Of a stretch of DNA of 64,000 bases, positions 1 through 11,075 are shown piece after piece (positions within the stretch are counted from its first letter, which is position 1; each line of letters begins with the position of its first letter). The DNA comes from Henckelia pumila (taxonomy: Eukaryota; Streptophyta; Magnoliopsida; Lamiales; Gesneriaceae): the NCBI RefSeq assembly GCF_033568475.1, contig NC_133120.1:174499991-174563990 (forward strand), in the 5' to 3' direction. Under the pieces are notes generated by a model that saw only the letters and a list, made by a program, of their open reading frames with translations, was not told where the DNA came from and made no database searches. Both the position numbers and the translations under genes were made by a program.

Positions 1-525
1 TTGGGACAGATTTGTCAAGCAACTATTCAGGGTGTGGCGGCAGGTAAGACAACTGGCGGGTTTGCTTTGCCCGCACTTATCACTGATCTTTGTGAAGCGG
101 CTGGAGTTGAGTGGGGCCAAAATGAAGAATTGTTGAAAGCTACTGCTCCTATTCCTTGTCATACTCCTTTTCGCATGATACCGGCTTTTGAGCACCGAAC
201 TAGCGCTGAGAGGCGAGATTTTAATGAGCGAGCAGCTGCACGAAGCGGCCCTGCACCCCGACCTCAAGCACCCCCTGTTGCGCCCGATCGTGTTGCTATT
301 CTGGAGGATGAATTGAGAGCACACCGCCAAGAGTTTCGGACATTTCAGCAGACTAATGGTATCTTTATGGACTACATGATGGATTTTACAGATGCTTTGA
401 GACATCAGTTTCCACAGGCTGCTAGTTCGGCTCATCCATTTCCTCTGTATCCACAGTGGCCGCCCACTTTTGGCCCTTCTGATCCGTCCCATGATGATGC
501 TGCTGATGATGGCGACGACCACTGA
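1..525 (+). pseudogene. C-terminal part of a retroelement accessory ORF (copy 1)
   Basis: The open frame enters from the left edge and stops at 523-525, so the N-terminus lies outside the window. The protein has a globular start (conserved ICQATI, AGKTT and PALITDLC stretches), then a Pro/Ala-rich linker, a short Glu/Gln-rich helix and an acidic Asp-rich tail ending DDGDDH. It is clearly homologous to the ORF at 3518-4057. The conserved part resembles the domain annotated in plants as putative plant transposon protein, found in Ty3/gypsy-type repeats; this assignment is from memory of the family and is tentative. No catalytic motif is visible. It is followed by a polypurine stretch and about 1.6 kb of non-coding internal sequence leading to an LTR, so it is the last ORF of the element. 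Confidence 0.5.
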
Positions 526-2170
526 CGGTCGTCGTTTGTGGTACATGTCCTTTATGCTTTCTTGTTTTAATTCCTTGAGGACAACGAATGTACTAAGTTT
601 GGGGGAGTTGTGTCAATTCTGACTTTTATTTAGTTGCTTTTGGTTTTGTTTTGTTTTTTTTTTTATTTTAGTTGTTTGGTTCTTAGGAGTTGTGTTGTGT
701 TGGTGTGTGGCTGCATTTGAAAATTTTTTGAGAAATTTATGTAGTTGTGTTGATATGGATTGATGACCAATGATGTTAATTTTTGTTTTGTAACTGAAGT
801 CCATGACTACCTGCCTAGTTGACAAAATTTTGAAATAAATGGAACCAAGTGAACAATTGAACTCCTATATATTCTGTGATTTTGCTTGAATCTGAATCTT
901 GAGACAGACAAACAAAAAAGGATTGAGGCATTGTTTGGATGTTTTTTGGGCCTTGAATTTGATTGAATCAGTGTATCCTTAGTTGCCCATTTGAGCTTAC
1001 ACGCATATTTGTACTTAGAGGTACGATAATTCTGAAACTACTTGTGAAAATCATCGTTTACTGCTGATGATTATCCCTTTCTGCACTGATTGAGATTTGT
1101 ATGATTTAATTGTGGATTGAGACTTGTCTAGAACTAGTTCGGACACCCCTTGAGGCGAAATACGGGCAAAACTGTGATTAGGAATGATTTAGGCGATTTT
1201 TCTGAATTCTTTTGAGCCTTTCAAGCTACCTATTATATATGTTATCCCTAGTACCTTGTTTGAGTTTTATTGAAAATCGAATGGCATGCGTGTAAACGTG
1301 TGATTAAACCCCCATTCGTCATTATTTCAAGGTCCTACATTGACTACCTGAATAGCTTATACACTATTTCCTACCTTTAATGGAGTAATTTGAATGCTAA
1401 AATGTTATATGCTCCTAGATTTATTTGTGAAAAATGGAATGGTGTGGTGGATGAATTGAAAAGATGAAAAGAGGTAGTAAAAAAAAAAAATGTGTGTGGT
1501 TGGAAAAGTTGTAAAAGAGAGTTGAAAGAAGTTGTGAGAAAAATTGAAAAATCAATGAAGTGAAATAAGTGTGAAATTGTGAATGAAAGGAGTCAAAATT
1601 AGAATTGAGTTTGAGCATAAATGTGAATTACTCCTTATTTGAATTCTTTTCCTTCATTTGTAGCCATGAGCCAGGCCTTGCATTATAAACTTATTAAGTC
1701 CTATTGACCGAGTCACAGTTGCCCAATATACTAGTGGAGAGGGGTTGCGAGAATTTAGCCTATGGACTGTTGATTGAAACTTAAATGATTATGAATTCTT
1801 GATCGAAACATGCACACACTACGTTCTTTGAATTAAACCAATTGAGTGTGGTTGTGATGATATATCCTTGAATTTGATCCTGTTTTACCATGAAAGTCCT
1901 CATGATTTGTGAATGTTTGAATTGAGTTAAGAGAAGAGTATTTTGAAACGTGAGTTGCGGAGTTTATGAGTTTATGAGGTTGAATTACTTTTCTGGACAT
2001 CTTACTTTTCAAGTGTTAGTAGGGCAGAGATGATTGGATTTAAATCGTTTTGAAATTCCATACTGAGGTCATTAATCCATAGTCATTCTTGATGGTTATT
2101 GTTCTTGCAATTGAGTGGAGTTTGAGTTAGTTTTGCTCGAGACGAACAAAAGTTCAAGTTTGGGGGAATT
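526..2170 (+). repeat. Non-coding 3' internal region of LTR element (copy 1)
   Basis: This stretch has no gene. It is the region between the accessory ORF and the LTR, and is repeated in diverged form at 4058-5756: shared landmarks include the block around 1140-1230 (matching 4695-4790) and the block at 1665-1760 (matching 5235-5330). A polypurine motif right after the ORF (about 597-607, TTTGGGGGAG) and a second one just before the LTR (2157-2170) fit a central and a terminal polypurine tract. Confidence 0.6.
2157..2170 (+). other. Polypurine tract of LTR element, copy 1
   Basis: A G-rich run (TTTGGGGGAATT) lies immediately 5' of the LTR start TGATAAGTGC, the normal position of the plus-strand priming site. 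The equivalent before the second LTR is 5742-5756, where one G has become A. Confidence 0.65.
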
Positions 2171-3553
2171 TGATAAGTGCATTTTGTGCACTTAATTTGT
2201 ATATGGTTTTGCTTGACTTTTGGAATTTATTGGTAGATATTGCGTGAAATTGTTGTTGTTTTTGTGTTTGTAGGAAGTTATGGATTTTGATGTGTTCAAG
2301 TGGAAATAAGCTTACAAGATGGAAGTTTACAAGGAAATTCGAGAGTTGGAAAAGTGAAGAAAAAAGGCTGAGTTCGAGCTAGAGGCGCGCCCGCCCTATC
2401 CTTAGGCGCGCCCACGCTGTTAATGAAGAGTTTGAGATAATGAGTCGAGCTGGGAGCGCGCCCGCGCTGTTGAGGAATTTTTAAAAGCATGTTTTGCGAG
2501 TTGAGAGGGCGCCCGCGCCGTCGTCTGTTTGGAATTTTAGAGTCCGATTGTTTATGAAAACTTGGGGGATATCTTTGGTATTTTTTTGGACGATTGTTAG
2601 GTCATATTTAAGGGATTTTTCGGAGTCATAGGAGGTTTCTATCAACCACCAATACACACAATATTCGAGAGAGCACTTTTGTGAGTTTTTTGGAGTTGAA
2701 GAACTGAAGATTGCTTGGAACGAAGACGAAGACTTTTCGACCGCACACGGAAGAAAGACTACGGCTTTGTTTCTTCTTTTTATTTTCTTTTGATTGTTGA
2801 ATTATGTTTGAGATATTAAACATTATTTGGTTTTTATTGAATTCAAGCATGAACTAAACTTTTCTAGTCTAGAGGTTGACGTAGCTTGGTTGAGACATAT
2901 TCATGAATCTTTGATTTTAATAAATTGAATTTCTATAGATTAATTGTGTTTCTAGAATTGAATGTCTTCTTAATTTATTGGCCATAAATTGAGTTGTTAT
3001 ATTTACTTAGAATCATCGCGCGGGAGAGAGGATTTTGAGTAGGATCAATAGAAACTTCACTGTTAATTGTTTATATAGCTCGGGAGAGTATATAGCTTTA
3101 ATAGAACCTTTAAGGAACATCATTTTACACATATCACTACATCTAGATTTTTAATATGGATATTGAAATCGAATTGTAAGTTGATACACTCTATTTGTTG
3201 CTCGGGAGAGGGGAATAGAATAATCTAAGTGTTTTGGTTATTAATCGAAGGAAATTCATAAAATAGATTAATTAGGATTGAATATTGTTGAGACCAAGTG
3301 AAATCAAAACCTCTGGACTATTTTTCTCTGATTGATAATTCCTCAAAATTTGTGTGTGTGTGAGCTGAATAATTTCTATTTATTTATTTTATTTATTCTG
3401 CAAAACTCTTGAAGTTTGATTTTCTAGATAAAATTAAGACTATTTTAATTACAAGTATTGAATATTTTTATTTTACTCCCTGTGGGATCGACACTCTCTC
3501 TTTCACTATACTAAAACTTGACACTCGTACGCTTGCGAGGAAATTTCACAACA
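2171..3553 (+). repeat. LTR 1 (Ty3/gypsy-like, 1383 bp)
   Basis: It begins TGATAAGTGC and ends TTTCACAACA, the TG...CA ends expected of an LTR, and is homologous along its length to 5757-7142 with many substitutions and small indels. It holds a GC-rich repeat array (2383-2520), a degraded TATA-like stretch near 2604 and three copies of a CGGGAGAG motif (about 3020, 3080, 3205). The sequence after its end (3554 onward) is coding sequence rather than a tRNA primer site, so it does not act as a normal 5' LTR for copy 2. Confidence 0.8.
2383..2520 (+). repeat. GC-rich short repeat array in LTR 1
   Basis: Four degenerate copies of a GCGCGCCCGCGCT-like unit sit in otherwise AT-rich sequence, about 80-220 bp upstream of the TATA-like element. 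A homologous array is in LTR 2 at 5996-6161. Confidence 0.75.
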
Positions 3554-4057
3554 ATATGTCAAGCGACAATTTCTAAAGTGGTGGCAGGAAAAACCACAGA
3601 TGGTCTTGCCATGCCTTCTCTGATTACTGATTTGTGTGTTGCTGCCGGTATGACATGGCCTGATAGTGAAGAGCAGCTGAAATGTCGTCAATCTATTCCT
3701 TGTACACCTCCAGCACACTTTGTAGACCTGACTGAGAGGCGTTCTCGCCAAGCACGTCGGTATTTTACTGCTCAAGCAGCTGCTCGCCAGGAAGAAGCGC
3801 CTCATCCTGCTACCCCTCCTACATTGACTGATCAAGTTACTTCTCTTGAGGAGGCAATGCAGCAGCAATCGACATTTCAGCAGGAGTCTAGGGTCTTTAT
3901 GCATTACATGATGGACTTGACATCGGTCCTAGCTCATCAATTTCTGGGTTCTGTGAGTTCTTCATATTCGTTCCCTATACCACCACAGTGGCAGCCCACT
4001 CCTGATACTACTGAGCCGCCCCCTCCTTTTGATGACGAGGATGCCGGCGACCACTGA
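3518..4057 (+). pseudogene. Retroelement accessory ORF (copy 2), fused to LTR end
   Basis: The open frame of 179 codons starts inside LTR 1 and runs without a stop across the LTR end at 3553 into the same coding region as at 1-525. The first 12 residues are therefore LTR-encoded and the homologous part starts at about residue 13. The rest parallels copy 1: ICQATI and AGKTT motifs, a Pro/Ala linker, a Gln-rich helix and an acidic tail ending DDEDAGDH. The N-terminal half of the original protein, all of gag-pol, and the primer site are absent, so this is a deletion product of an LTR element, not a normal gene. Function is unknown. Confidence 0.5.
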
Positions 4058-5756
4058 TGGTCGTTGTTTGAGGTATATGTCCTTTATTCTTTCTTGTTTT
4101 ATTCATTGAGGACACTGAATGTACCATGTTTTGGGGGGGTCAATTCTGAAACTGAAAAACTTTGAAAATTTTGTGCTGCACTTTTTGCTTGTTTTTAGTT
4201 TAGTTTGCTTTTGTGTTGTTTGTTTTAGGATTTTTTGTGTTTTTGAAGGCGTTTTGTGCTGTGGTTGGCTTCTATTTAAGTGAAAGTGATGTTAATGCGA
4301 ATTGAGTGTGGCAAGAATGAAATGGAAAGATGGACAATGATGTTAGAATTTGTATTCCGTAACTAAAATTCATGATTGTCCACCTATCTGACCAAAACTT
4401 TGAATTTATTGGAACCAAGTGAAAGATTGAACTCTTATATACTCTGTGATTTGTGCTTCTATATGAATTTTGAAACATACAAACATAGAGATGATTGAGG
4501 CATTGTTTGAATTGTTGGGCCTGATTTTGTTGACAAAATTTATCCCTAGTTTCCCATTTGAGCTTACACTTATATGAGTACTTGAGGTACAAAAATCTGA
4601 AAATTGTTGAAAAATCATCGTTTACTTCTGATGATTTTTATTTCTGCAGTGATTGAAATTTGTATGATTTGATTGTGGATTTATACTTGTCTAGAACTAG
4701 TTCGGACATCCCTCGAGGTGAAATACGGGCATAACTGTGATTAGGAATGATTTAGGCAATTTTTCTGAAATCGTTTGAGCCTTTCAAGCTACCCTGTAAT
4801 GCATATATCCTTAGTACCTTGTTTGAGCCTTATTGAAAATCGAATGGAATGCGTGTAAACGTGTGATAAACCCCCATTCGTCATTGTTTCAAGGTCCTAC
4901 ATTGACTACCTATGAATAGCCTAAACACTATTTCCTACCTTTAAGGGAGTAATTTGAATGTTAGAATTTTAGGTTCTCCTATTTTATATTTGTGAATATG
5001 GAATGGTGTGGTGGAAAAGATTTGAAAATGAAATAGGTAGTTGTGAAAAGAAAAAAAATGGTAGAAAAGAGTTGAAAAAAGAGGATTGAAAAAAAAATTG
5101 ATGAATGAAGAGTTGTGAAAGAAAAAAATGAAAAAGTCAATGAAGTGAAGAAGAAGTGTGAAATTGTAAATGAAAAGGAGTTGAAAGTAGAGTTTAAACA
5201 TTAAATTACTCCTTATTTTGAATTCTTAATCCTTCATTTGTAGCCTTGAGCCAGGCCTTACGCTATAAGCCAATTAAGTCATATTGACTGATTCACAGTT
5301 GCCCAATATACCAGTGGAGAGGGGTTGCGAGAATTTAGCATATGAACTGTTGATTGACACTTTCAATGAGTATGAATTTTTGATCGAAACACGCACACAC
5401 TGCTTTTATTTGAATTAACCCGATTGTGAGTGTTTTTGATTTAATTTTCTTACCTTGATCCTGTGTAACCTTTAAAAGTCCTCATGATCTGTGAATGTTT
5501 GAATTGAGTTCAGAGAAAGGTACTTTGAAACGTGAGTTGCGGAGTTTATGAGTTTATAAAGTTGAGTTGTTTTTCTTGATAAATAATTTTTCAAGTGTTA
5601 GTAGGTTGGATATGATTGGACTTGAATTGTTTTTGAAATTACACGGAGGCCATTGATTCATAGTATTTCTTGATGATTCTTGTTGCTTGCATATGCGTTA
5701 TGAGTTTGTTGTGGAGTTTTGCTCGGGACTAGCAAACATTCAAGTTTGAGGGAATT
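4058..5756 (+). repeat. Non-coding 3' internal region of LTR element (copy 2)
   Basis: This is the diverged duplicate of 526-2170 with the same order of landmarks, including a G-run after the ORF (about 4129-4139) and a terminal polypurine tract at 5742-5756. I see no gene in it. Confidence 0.6.
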
Positions 5757-5995
5757 TGATAAGTGCATTTTGTGCACTTAATTTTTATTTGAGTTTCTTG
5801 TTAATTGTTGTGTTTCGAGCGGAATTATGTGGTATTTTGTTGTTTTTGTGGTGTGCAGTGAAAGAAAGAAAAGATGACTTTTGCGTTGATGTGAAGGAAA
5901 AGAGCGTGGAAAAGAGTTTAAAAAGCAAGATGAGATAAAAAGGAGAGCAGAAAAAGTTGAAATTCAAAATAGTAGGGTGGCCGCACAGCCTTAGT

Positions 5996-6161
5996 AGCAC
6001 GCCCGCGCTGTTGTGAATCAAGGAAAAAATAAAATTCGAAGGTCAAGTGTGCCCGCGCTACCTTAGTAGCGTGCCCGCGCTACCTGGAATTGCTGAAGAA
6101 AAGAAATAAGTAGCTGTAGTGCGCCCGCGCTACAGGTGTTGCGCGCCCGCGCGACGCGAAT
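5996..6161 (+). repeat. GC-rich short repeat array in LTR 2
   Basis: Five degenerate copies of a TGCCCGCGCTAC-like unit occur about 80-240 bp upstream of the TATA box. The unit sequence and copy number differ from LTR 1, so the array has evolved faster than its flanks. Confidence 0.75.
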
Positions 6162-6238
6162 TTCAGACGTGAGGAATTTTAATATTCAAGGAAACTCGGG
6201 TATTTTCGTGGGTTTTTTATTGGACAATTTGGAGGCCA

Positions 6239-6246
6239 TATAAAAG
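6239..6246 (+). promoter_or_regulatory. TATA box of LTR 2
   Basis: TATAAAAG in the expected U3 position; LTR 1 has a mutated version (TATTTAAG) near 2604. Confidence 0.55.
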
Positions 6247-7142
6247 GGATTTGTCTGATAGAAAAAAGGGAAGCCACCACACGTCATCAGAACAAATTTT
6301 TGGAGAGCTTGAGCGTGATTTTGAAAATAAGAACATCAATCAACAAAGACGGACGTCGATCGACTGGACACAGAAGACCGACTACGGATTTGTTTTCTTG
6401 CTTTGAATTCTATGTTTATTGAATTGATGTTGGGATATATAAACATGTTTTGTGTGTTATTTAAATTTGATTATGAACTAAACTTTTAGAGTCTAGAGGT
6501 CGGATGGAACCTCGTGTAGACACTTTAATGAATTTGTAATATTACTGAATTGAGTTCCTCTAGAATAATTGTGTTTCTAGAATTTCATGTCTTTTCAATT
6601 ACCTGATCAATAATTGAATTGTAATATTTATTTGAAATCTGGCACTCGACAGAGGGGATTTTGAATAGGACCAATAGAAATTACACTGTTAATTATTTAT
6701 ATAACTCGAGAGAGTATATAATTTTAACGGAACTTAGAAAAGAACATTGTTTTACAAAGATCACTACAAGTAAATTCTTAATAGGGCTATTGGAATTGAA
6801 CTGTGGTTGATATATTTTATTCGGCACTCGAGAGAGGGAATAATACACTTAAGTGTTCTTGGTTATTAATTGAAGGGAATTCATGAAAATAAATTATTTA
6901 GGAATGATTGTTGTTGAAACCAGGTGAAATCTATACCTCTAGACCATTTTTTCTCTGATTGATAAATTTCTAAAAGTTGTGTGCGTGCTATAAAACAATC
7001 CTTTGATTATTTCTATCTATTTTGCAAACCTCTTGATCATTAATTTTCTGAATAAAATTAGGACTATTTTAATTACAAGTACTAGATAATTTCATATTAC
7101 TCCTCGTGGGAACGATACTCTATTCACTACTATTTCACAACA

Positions 7143-8187
7143 ATTCATCTTGAGCCAAAATCATTGATTTCAGCGGGCAGGACGACCCTTTTATGTTAGA
7201 TGTTTTGGGGGCTTTAAGCGAGTGGCCTAGGCGTATAGGTTCGCCTAGTGTCAGCATACTCCTTATAGTCACACCAAAGTCTAGAGGATGGAGATACGTA
7301 GCACCACCTCGATCGGGAGAGTCGGTGAGTTGTTTACGTGATCTCATCCTCGGGATCCCAAAAGCAGAGCAACAATTTTGTGATTATCCGGACTTGATAA
7401 TCCAAGAGTTTTAAAGTCATGCATTTCATTCGGATTTCTCTTGGAATTGCATGGTTGATATTTGAATATCTGGAAATGGATGTATTTCATTTTGAGATGC
7501 TTATCTGATATTGCATGCTAGTCTCTTTTACTGGGAACGTTATTCTCACCGGATTATCCGGCTGTTGTCTTGTCTTTGTATGTGTGCTTGGCAACAGGTG
7601 GGGCAGGACCGAGTCAGAGGCAGCATGGCTAAGGGTTGAGTTGATTAGAAGTGAGACTTGGTGGTTTAGAAGTCGAATATGTAATCGAACTTAGATTGTA
7701 TTCGAATTTGTATTATATTGCATTGAATAAGCTAGACTGGAGCATGCTCTAATAGTTTGAGATTGTATAACTCTAGAACTACCTTGTATTGGATTATGCA
7801 TGATGTTTGGATGATTTATGGATGTCAAATGGATTTAGTTTTGAAGATTTGGTGTTGAAAAGTGTCGAGCTTATCTGTTTTATTTTCTGCAGATCTGTGC
7901 CCGCTCAATCGGTTGAATCTTACCGATCGAGCGAGCACCCCTAAGCTGAGGCAGAAGTTTGGGATTTTTTTGTGTCCGCTCGATCATTAAGTTTTGACCG
8001 ATCAAGCAGAGGGCTTTTGTTAAGTCTCGGCAGAGACTTGGAACTTATGGCCCGCTCGATCGGTAATGTTTTACCGATCGAGCGAGCACTGTTTAAAAAA
8101 AAAAATTATATTGCTTTTAGTCTTTGTTCTTGTATGCTTATTTGTTGTTTTATCCTAAGATTAGATGATTAGAATCGAAGTTTCACA
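7143..8187 (+). repeat. Truncated LTR in plus orientation (chromovirus type)
   Basis: Its sequence is the reverse complement, with mismatches, of most of 8336-9005: for example the 7145-7160 block pairs with 8988-9003 and the 7545-7620 block with 8565-8645. It ends at a CA (TTTCACA, 8187) that matches the other LTR's end. Its 5' part is missing because LTR 2 of the previous element abuts it. It contains an extra stretch of roughly 300 bp (about 7850-8150) with hairpin repeats that the inverted partner lacks. Confidence 0.7.
7898..8086 (+). repeat. Array of three hairpin repeats (CGATCGGT type)
   Basis: Three units of about 75 bp each hold an inverted repeat: CCGCTCGATCGGT, a spacer, then ACCGATCGAGCG. 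The third unit (8052-8084) is a nearly perfect hairpin; the middle one is degenerate. They lie near the 3' end of the truncated LTR. Confidence 0.75.
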
Positions 8188-8335
8188 TCTAACATCACGG
8201 CGAATGGAGGCGTTCAGACCCTAAATAAAATGTTTCAACTTCTCCGCAAGATTCCCAGAAATCATGGACACAAAGTACCGCCCTCTCTCAAACTTCTTGA
8301 CATATTCAGCAATGGTCATGCTCCCTTGGAAGAGT
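8188..8335 (-). pseudogene. 148-bp gag fragment between two inverted LTRs
   Basis: Read on the minus strand this gives a Ty3/gypsy gag segment with the conserved MTIAEYVKKFERG and AEKLKHF stretches and a GLNASIRRDV-like end, with one in-frame stop. It corresponds to the middle of gag (compare residues of the intact gag at 24579-25523 near MSLRQGD to RRDV). Both ends are flanked directly by LTR CA ends with no primer site or leader. Confidence 0.7.
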
Positions 8336-9998
8336 TGTGAGGACCTCGGTTCTAATTATCTAATCGAAAATAAATCAATAGAATAAATACATTCAACTCG
8401 CATAATACAATACATGATATAACTAGAGTTGTTAAAAAGGTAGAACATGCATCGTTCTAGTCTAGTTACTTCAAAATACATATCAAGTTCGAAACATGAA
8501 ATCGACTCTAAACCAAGTCCTCACTTCTATCAATCCCAACTCGAACTAGTCATGTTGCCTTTGACTCGATCATGCCCCACCTGTTTCCAAGTACATATAC
8601 AAAAACAAGACAACAGCCGGATAACTCCGGTGAGAATAATATTCCCAGTAAAATCAACATAACATGTAACATCAAGTAATATATCAAAACATGATACAAA
8701 TCGAACATAATTCAACATGGAATAAAATGCAATGCATGTCTTAAAAGAAATTTGGAATTATCTAATCGGATAATCAAATGAGATTTTGGTTCTTCGGTTG
8801 GGATCCCGAGGAAAAGATAACACACAACTAACTCACCGACTCTCCCGATCGAGGTGGATGATGTGTATCTTAATCCTCTAGAGTTTGGAGCAACTATAAG
8901 GAGTATTTAGACTTTGGGGGAACCTCGACAACCCATGCACTCGCTTATAGTCACCAAAATGTCTAATTCGATATGAAATCATGTAATTCGGCTCAAGATG
9001 AATGCATATGAAAATCGTAATACACTCAAGGATAATTCAAGTAATTCAACTAAATGCATGTAATCAATCAACAGGTTTAAGTTTTCAATCAAAAAAAGTA
9101 ATCATGAAAGTATGTGACTCGAGTATCGTATCTAACTCGAGTATTCTGTCCCTTTTCGATCGATGTTAGCTTATACCTTTTCTTCGAACAATGACTCCCA
9201 ATTCAGACAAGAAATCTCGATAAATTCTTCAACAAATTCTACGAACTCTGAGCTTCACCCGTCTTCAAACAAATCTGTACAGAGATGTAAAAGGACTCGA
9301 GATTAATTAATCAAATCCAATCAATAACAACTCAAACCATTTAACCCAAAAATTCCCTAATTATCAAACCGGCGGCATAACGGCTAATAAACGGCCAACT
9401 GAAAAATCAACAAACTCAGCATATCAATCAAATCTACCTCATATCTTCAACAAAACATCAAAATCGACACAATATCAACAAAATCCCAAACCCCCATTTT
9501 TGAATAAAAGATTCAAAAATCATAACAAATCCAAACGTCGCTCTTTTTTCGATCCGACTTGGAATATACGATCTGTGCCAGTCAAGAACAACATATCCAA
9601 ACAAAACCATAATCCATCGACATCCGAAAAATAAAGTATAACCGATCGAAGAAAAACTTACGGTGCAACGAAGCATTCAAATCCGTAATCGCGAATATAC
9701 CTTCAGATCGAAATTCTATCGGATAGATCGTGCGAAATGAAGAAATCAAAAGCTTGAAGGGGCGGCCATGGCTTCTCTCACGTGAATAAGGAGAATAAGA
9801 GAAGAAATATGATGACACTACATGCCTATTCACTATATAAGTGCCAAGACTTAGTCAAAATAAGAAAATTGCACTTTGGTCCCTGAATTCTTCAAAATTT
9901 GCAATTCAGCCCTGGTCAAGTTTCGATTTAGCCTTCAAATTTCATAATCTCTGAATATCAAATAATAATCTCAATTAAGATAATTTTGGGGAATTACA
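8336..9998 (-). repeat. LTR in minus orientation (1663 bp)
   Basis: In the minus direction it starts TGTAATTCCCC next to a polypurine tract and ends CCTCACA. It serves as the 3' LTR of the minus-strand chromovirus pol that follows. A TATA-like ACTTATATAG lies near 9832-9841 on the minus strand. I see no host gene in this interval. Confidence 0.7.
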
Positions 9999-10012
9999 AT
10001 TCTCCCCCTCTA
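9999..10012 (-). other. Polypurine tract of outer chromovirus
   Basis: On the minus strand AGAGGGGGAGAAT immediately precedes the LTR start, the standard plus-strand priming site. Confidence 0.7.
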
Positions 10013-10089
10013 AGAACTGATTTCGTCCTCGAAATCGCATACGAATCGATCACATAAGATAAGAGATAGAACAAAGACTGCAATTAGAA

Positions 10090-11075
10090 TTCACATCATA
10101 TAAATAACTCTGGAAATCGTTGTCTCAAAATAGACTCTGTCTCCCAAGTCACTTCTTCGACTCCGTGTCGGCTCCACTGCACTTTCACTAATTGAATCGA
10201 CTTGTTTATGAGCTGCTTCTCTTTTCGGTCAAGAATTCTGAATCGGTCGTTCGACGTAGCTCACCGTCTCATCAAGTTCTGCCTCTTCTGGCTGATGAAC
10301 ATGAGAAGGATCTAGGTGATATTTCTGCAATATAGAGACGTGAAATACGTCGTGAATACCCGAAAGATATGGAGGAAGTGCAAGTCCATAGGCAAGATCA
10401 CCTATCTTCTCCAGAATCTCATACGGACCGATGAATCTCGGAGACAACTTCCCTCTCTTCCCAAATCTGACTGTGCCTCTGAAAGGAGAAATCTTCAGAA
10501 ATACTCGGTCTCCCTAATCAAAATACAGAGGTCCGCATCTGACATTTGCATACTTTGCCTGTCTGTCCTGAGCCGTCTTCATTCTCAACCGAATAATCTT
10601 CACCTGCTCAGCCATATCTCAAATCTTATCCGGTCCCAAATCAGGTGACTTAAAAATCTCACCCCAATACAAAGGAGATCTGCATTTCTTCCCAGACAAC
10701 GCTTTGAAAGGTTCCATCCCGATACTCGTCTGATAGCTATTTTTGTACGAAAACTCCACAAGAGGTAAAGAATCCTGCCAACTAGTTCCAAATTCAAGTA
10801 CTACGGCTCGTAGCATATCCTCTAAAGTACGAACCGTCCTCTCTAACTATCCGTTGGTCTGAGGGTGATATGCTATAATCGCATGCAATCGAGTACCAAG
10901 TGCCTCTTGAAGACTGCGTCAAAAGTAAGAAGTAAACCGAGGGTCTCGGTCTGAAACGATAGACTTCGGCACACCATGAAATCTCACAACGTCTCTGACA
11001 TAGATATCGGCCATCTGATCATGTCGATACGTCATCCTGTACGAAATAAAGCAGACAGATTTTGTCAATCAGTCA
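10090..11075 (-). pseudogene. Outer Ty3/gypsy chromovirus: integrase C-terminus and chromodomain
   Basis: On the minus strand the order is integrase core end, integrase C-terminal domain (KLSPRFIGPYEIL, GIHDVFHVS, around 10300-10480) and a chromodomain (around 10105-10230, with VKVQWSRHG and VTWETE signatures). The chromodomain is in another frame from the IPYVERPI-equivalent segment, and a stop interrupts the stretch near 10515, so the gene is dead. The fragment ends at 11075, where the copia element begins; it continues at 20475 after the AGTCA target duplication. A chromodomain places the element among the plant chromoviruses. Confidence 0.8.

Larger units (their letters stand above)
5757..7142 (+). 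repeat. LTR 2 (Ty3/gypsy-like, 1386 bp)
   Basis: It has the same TGATAAGTGC start and TTTCACAACA end as LTR 1 and nearly the same length. It carries a GC-rich array at 5996-6161 and a clear TATA box at 6239-6246 (TATAAAAG), giving a U3 of roughly 480 bp. The sequence after its end is another LTR (7143-8187), so the whole tandem element appears to have inserted into that LTR; its left target duplicate lies outside the window. Confidence 0.8.
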
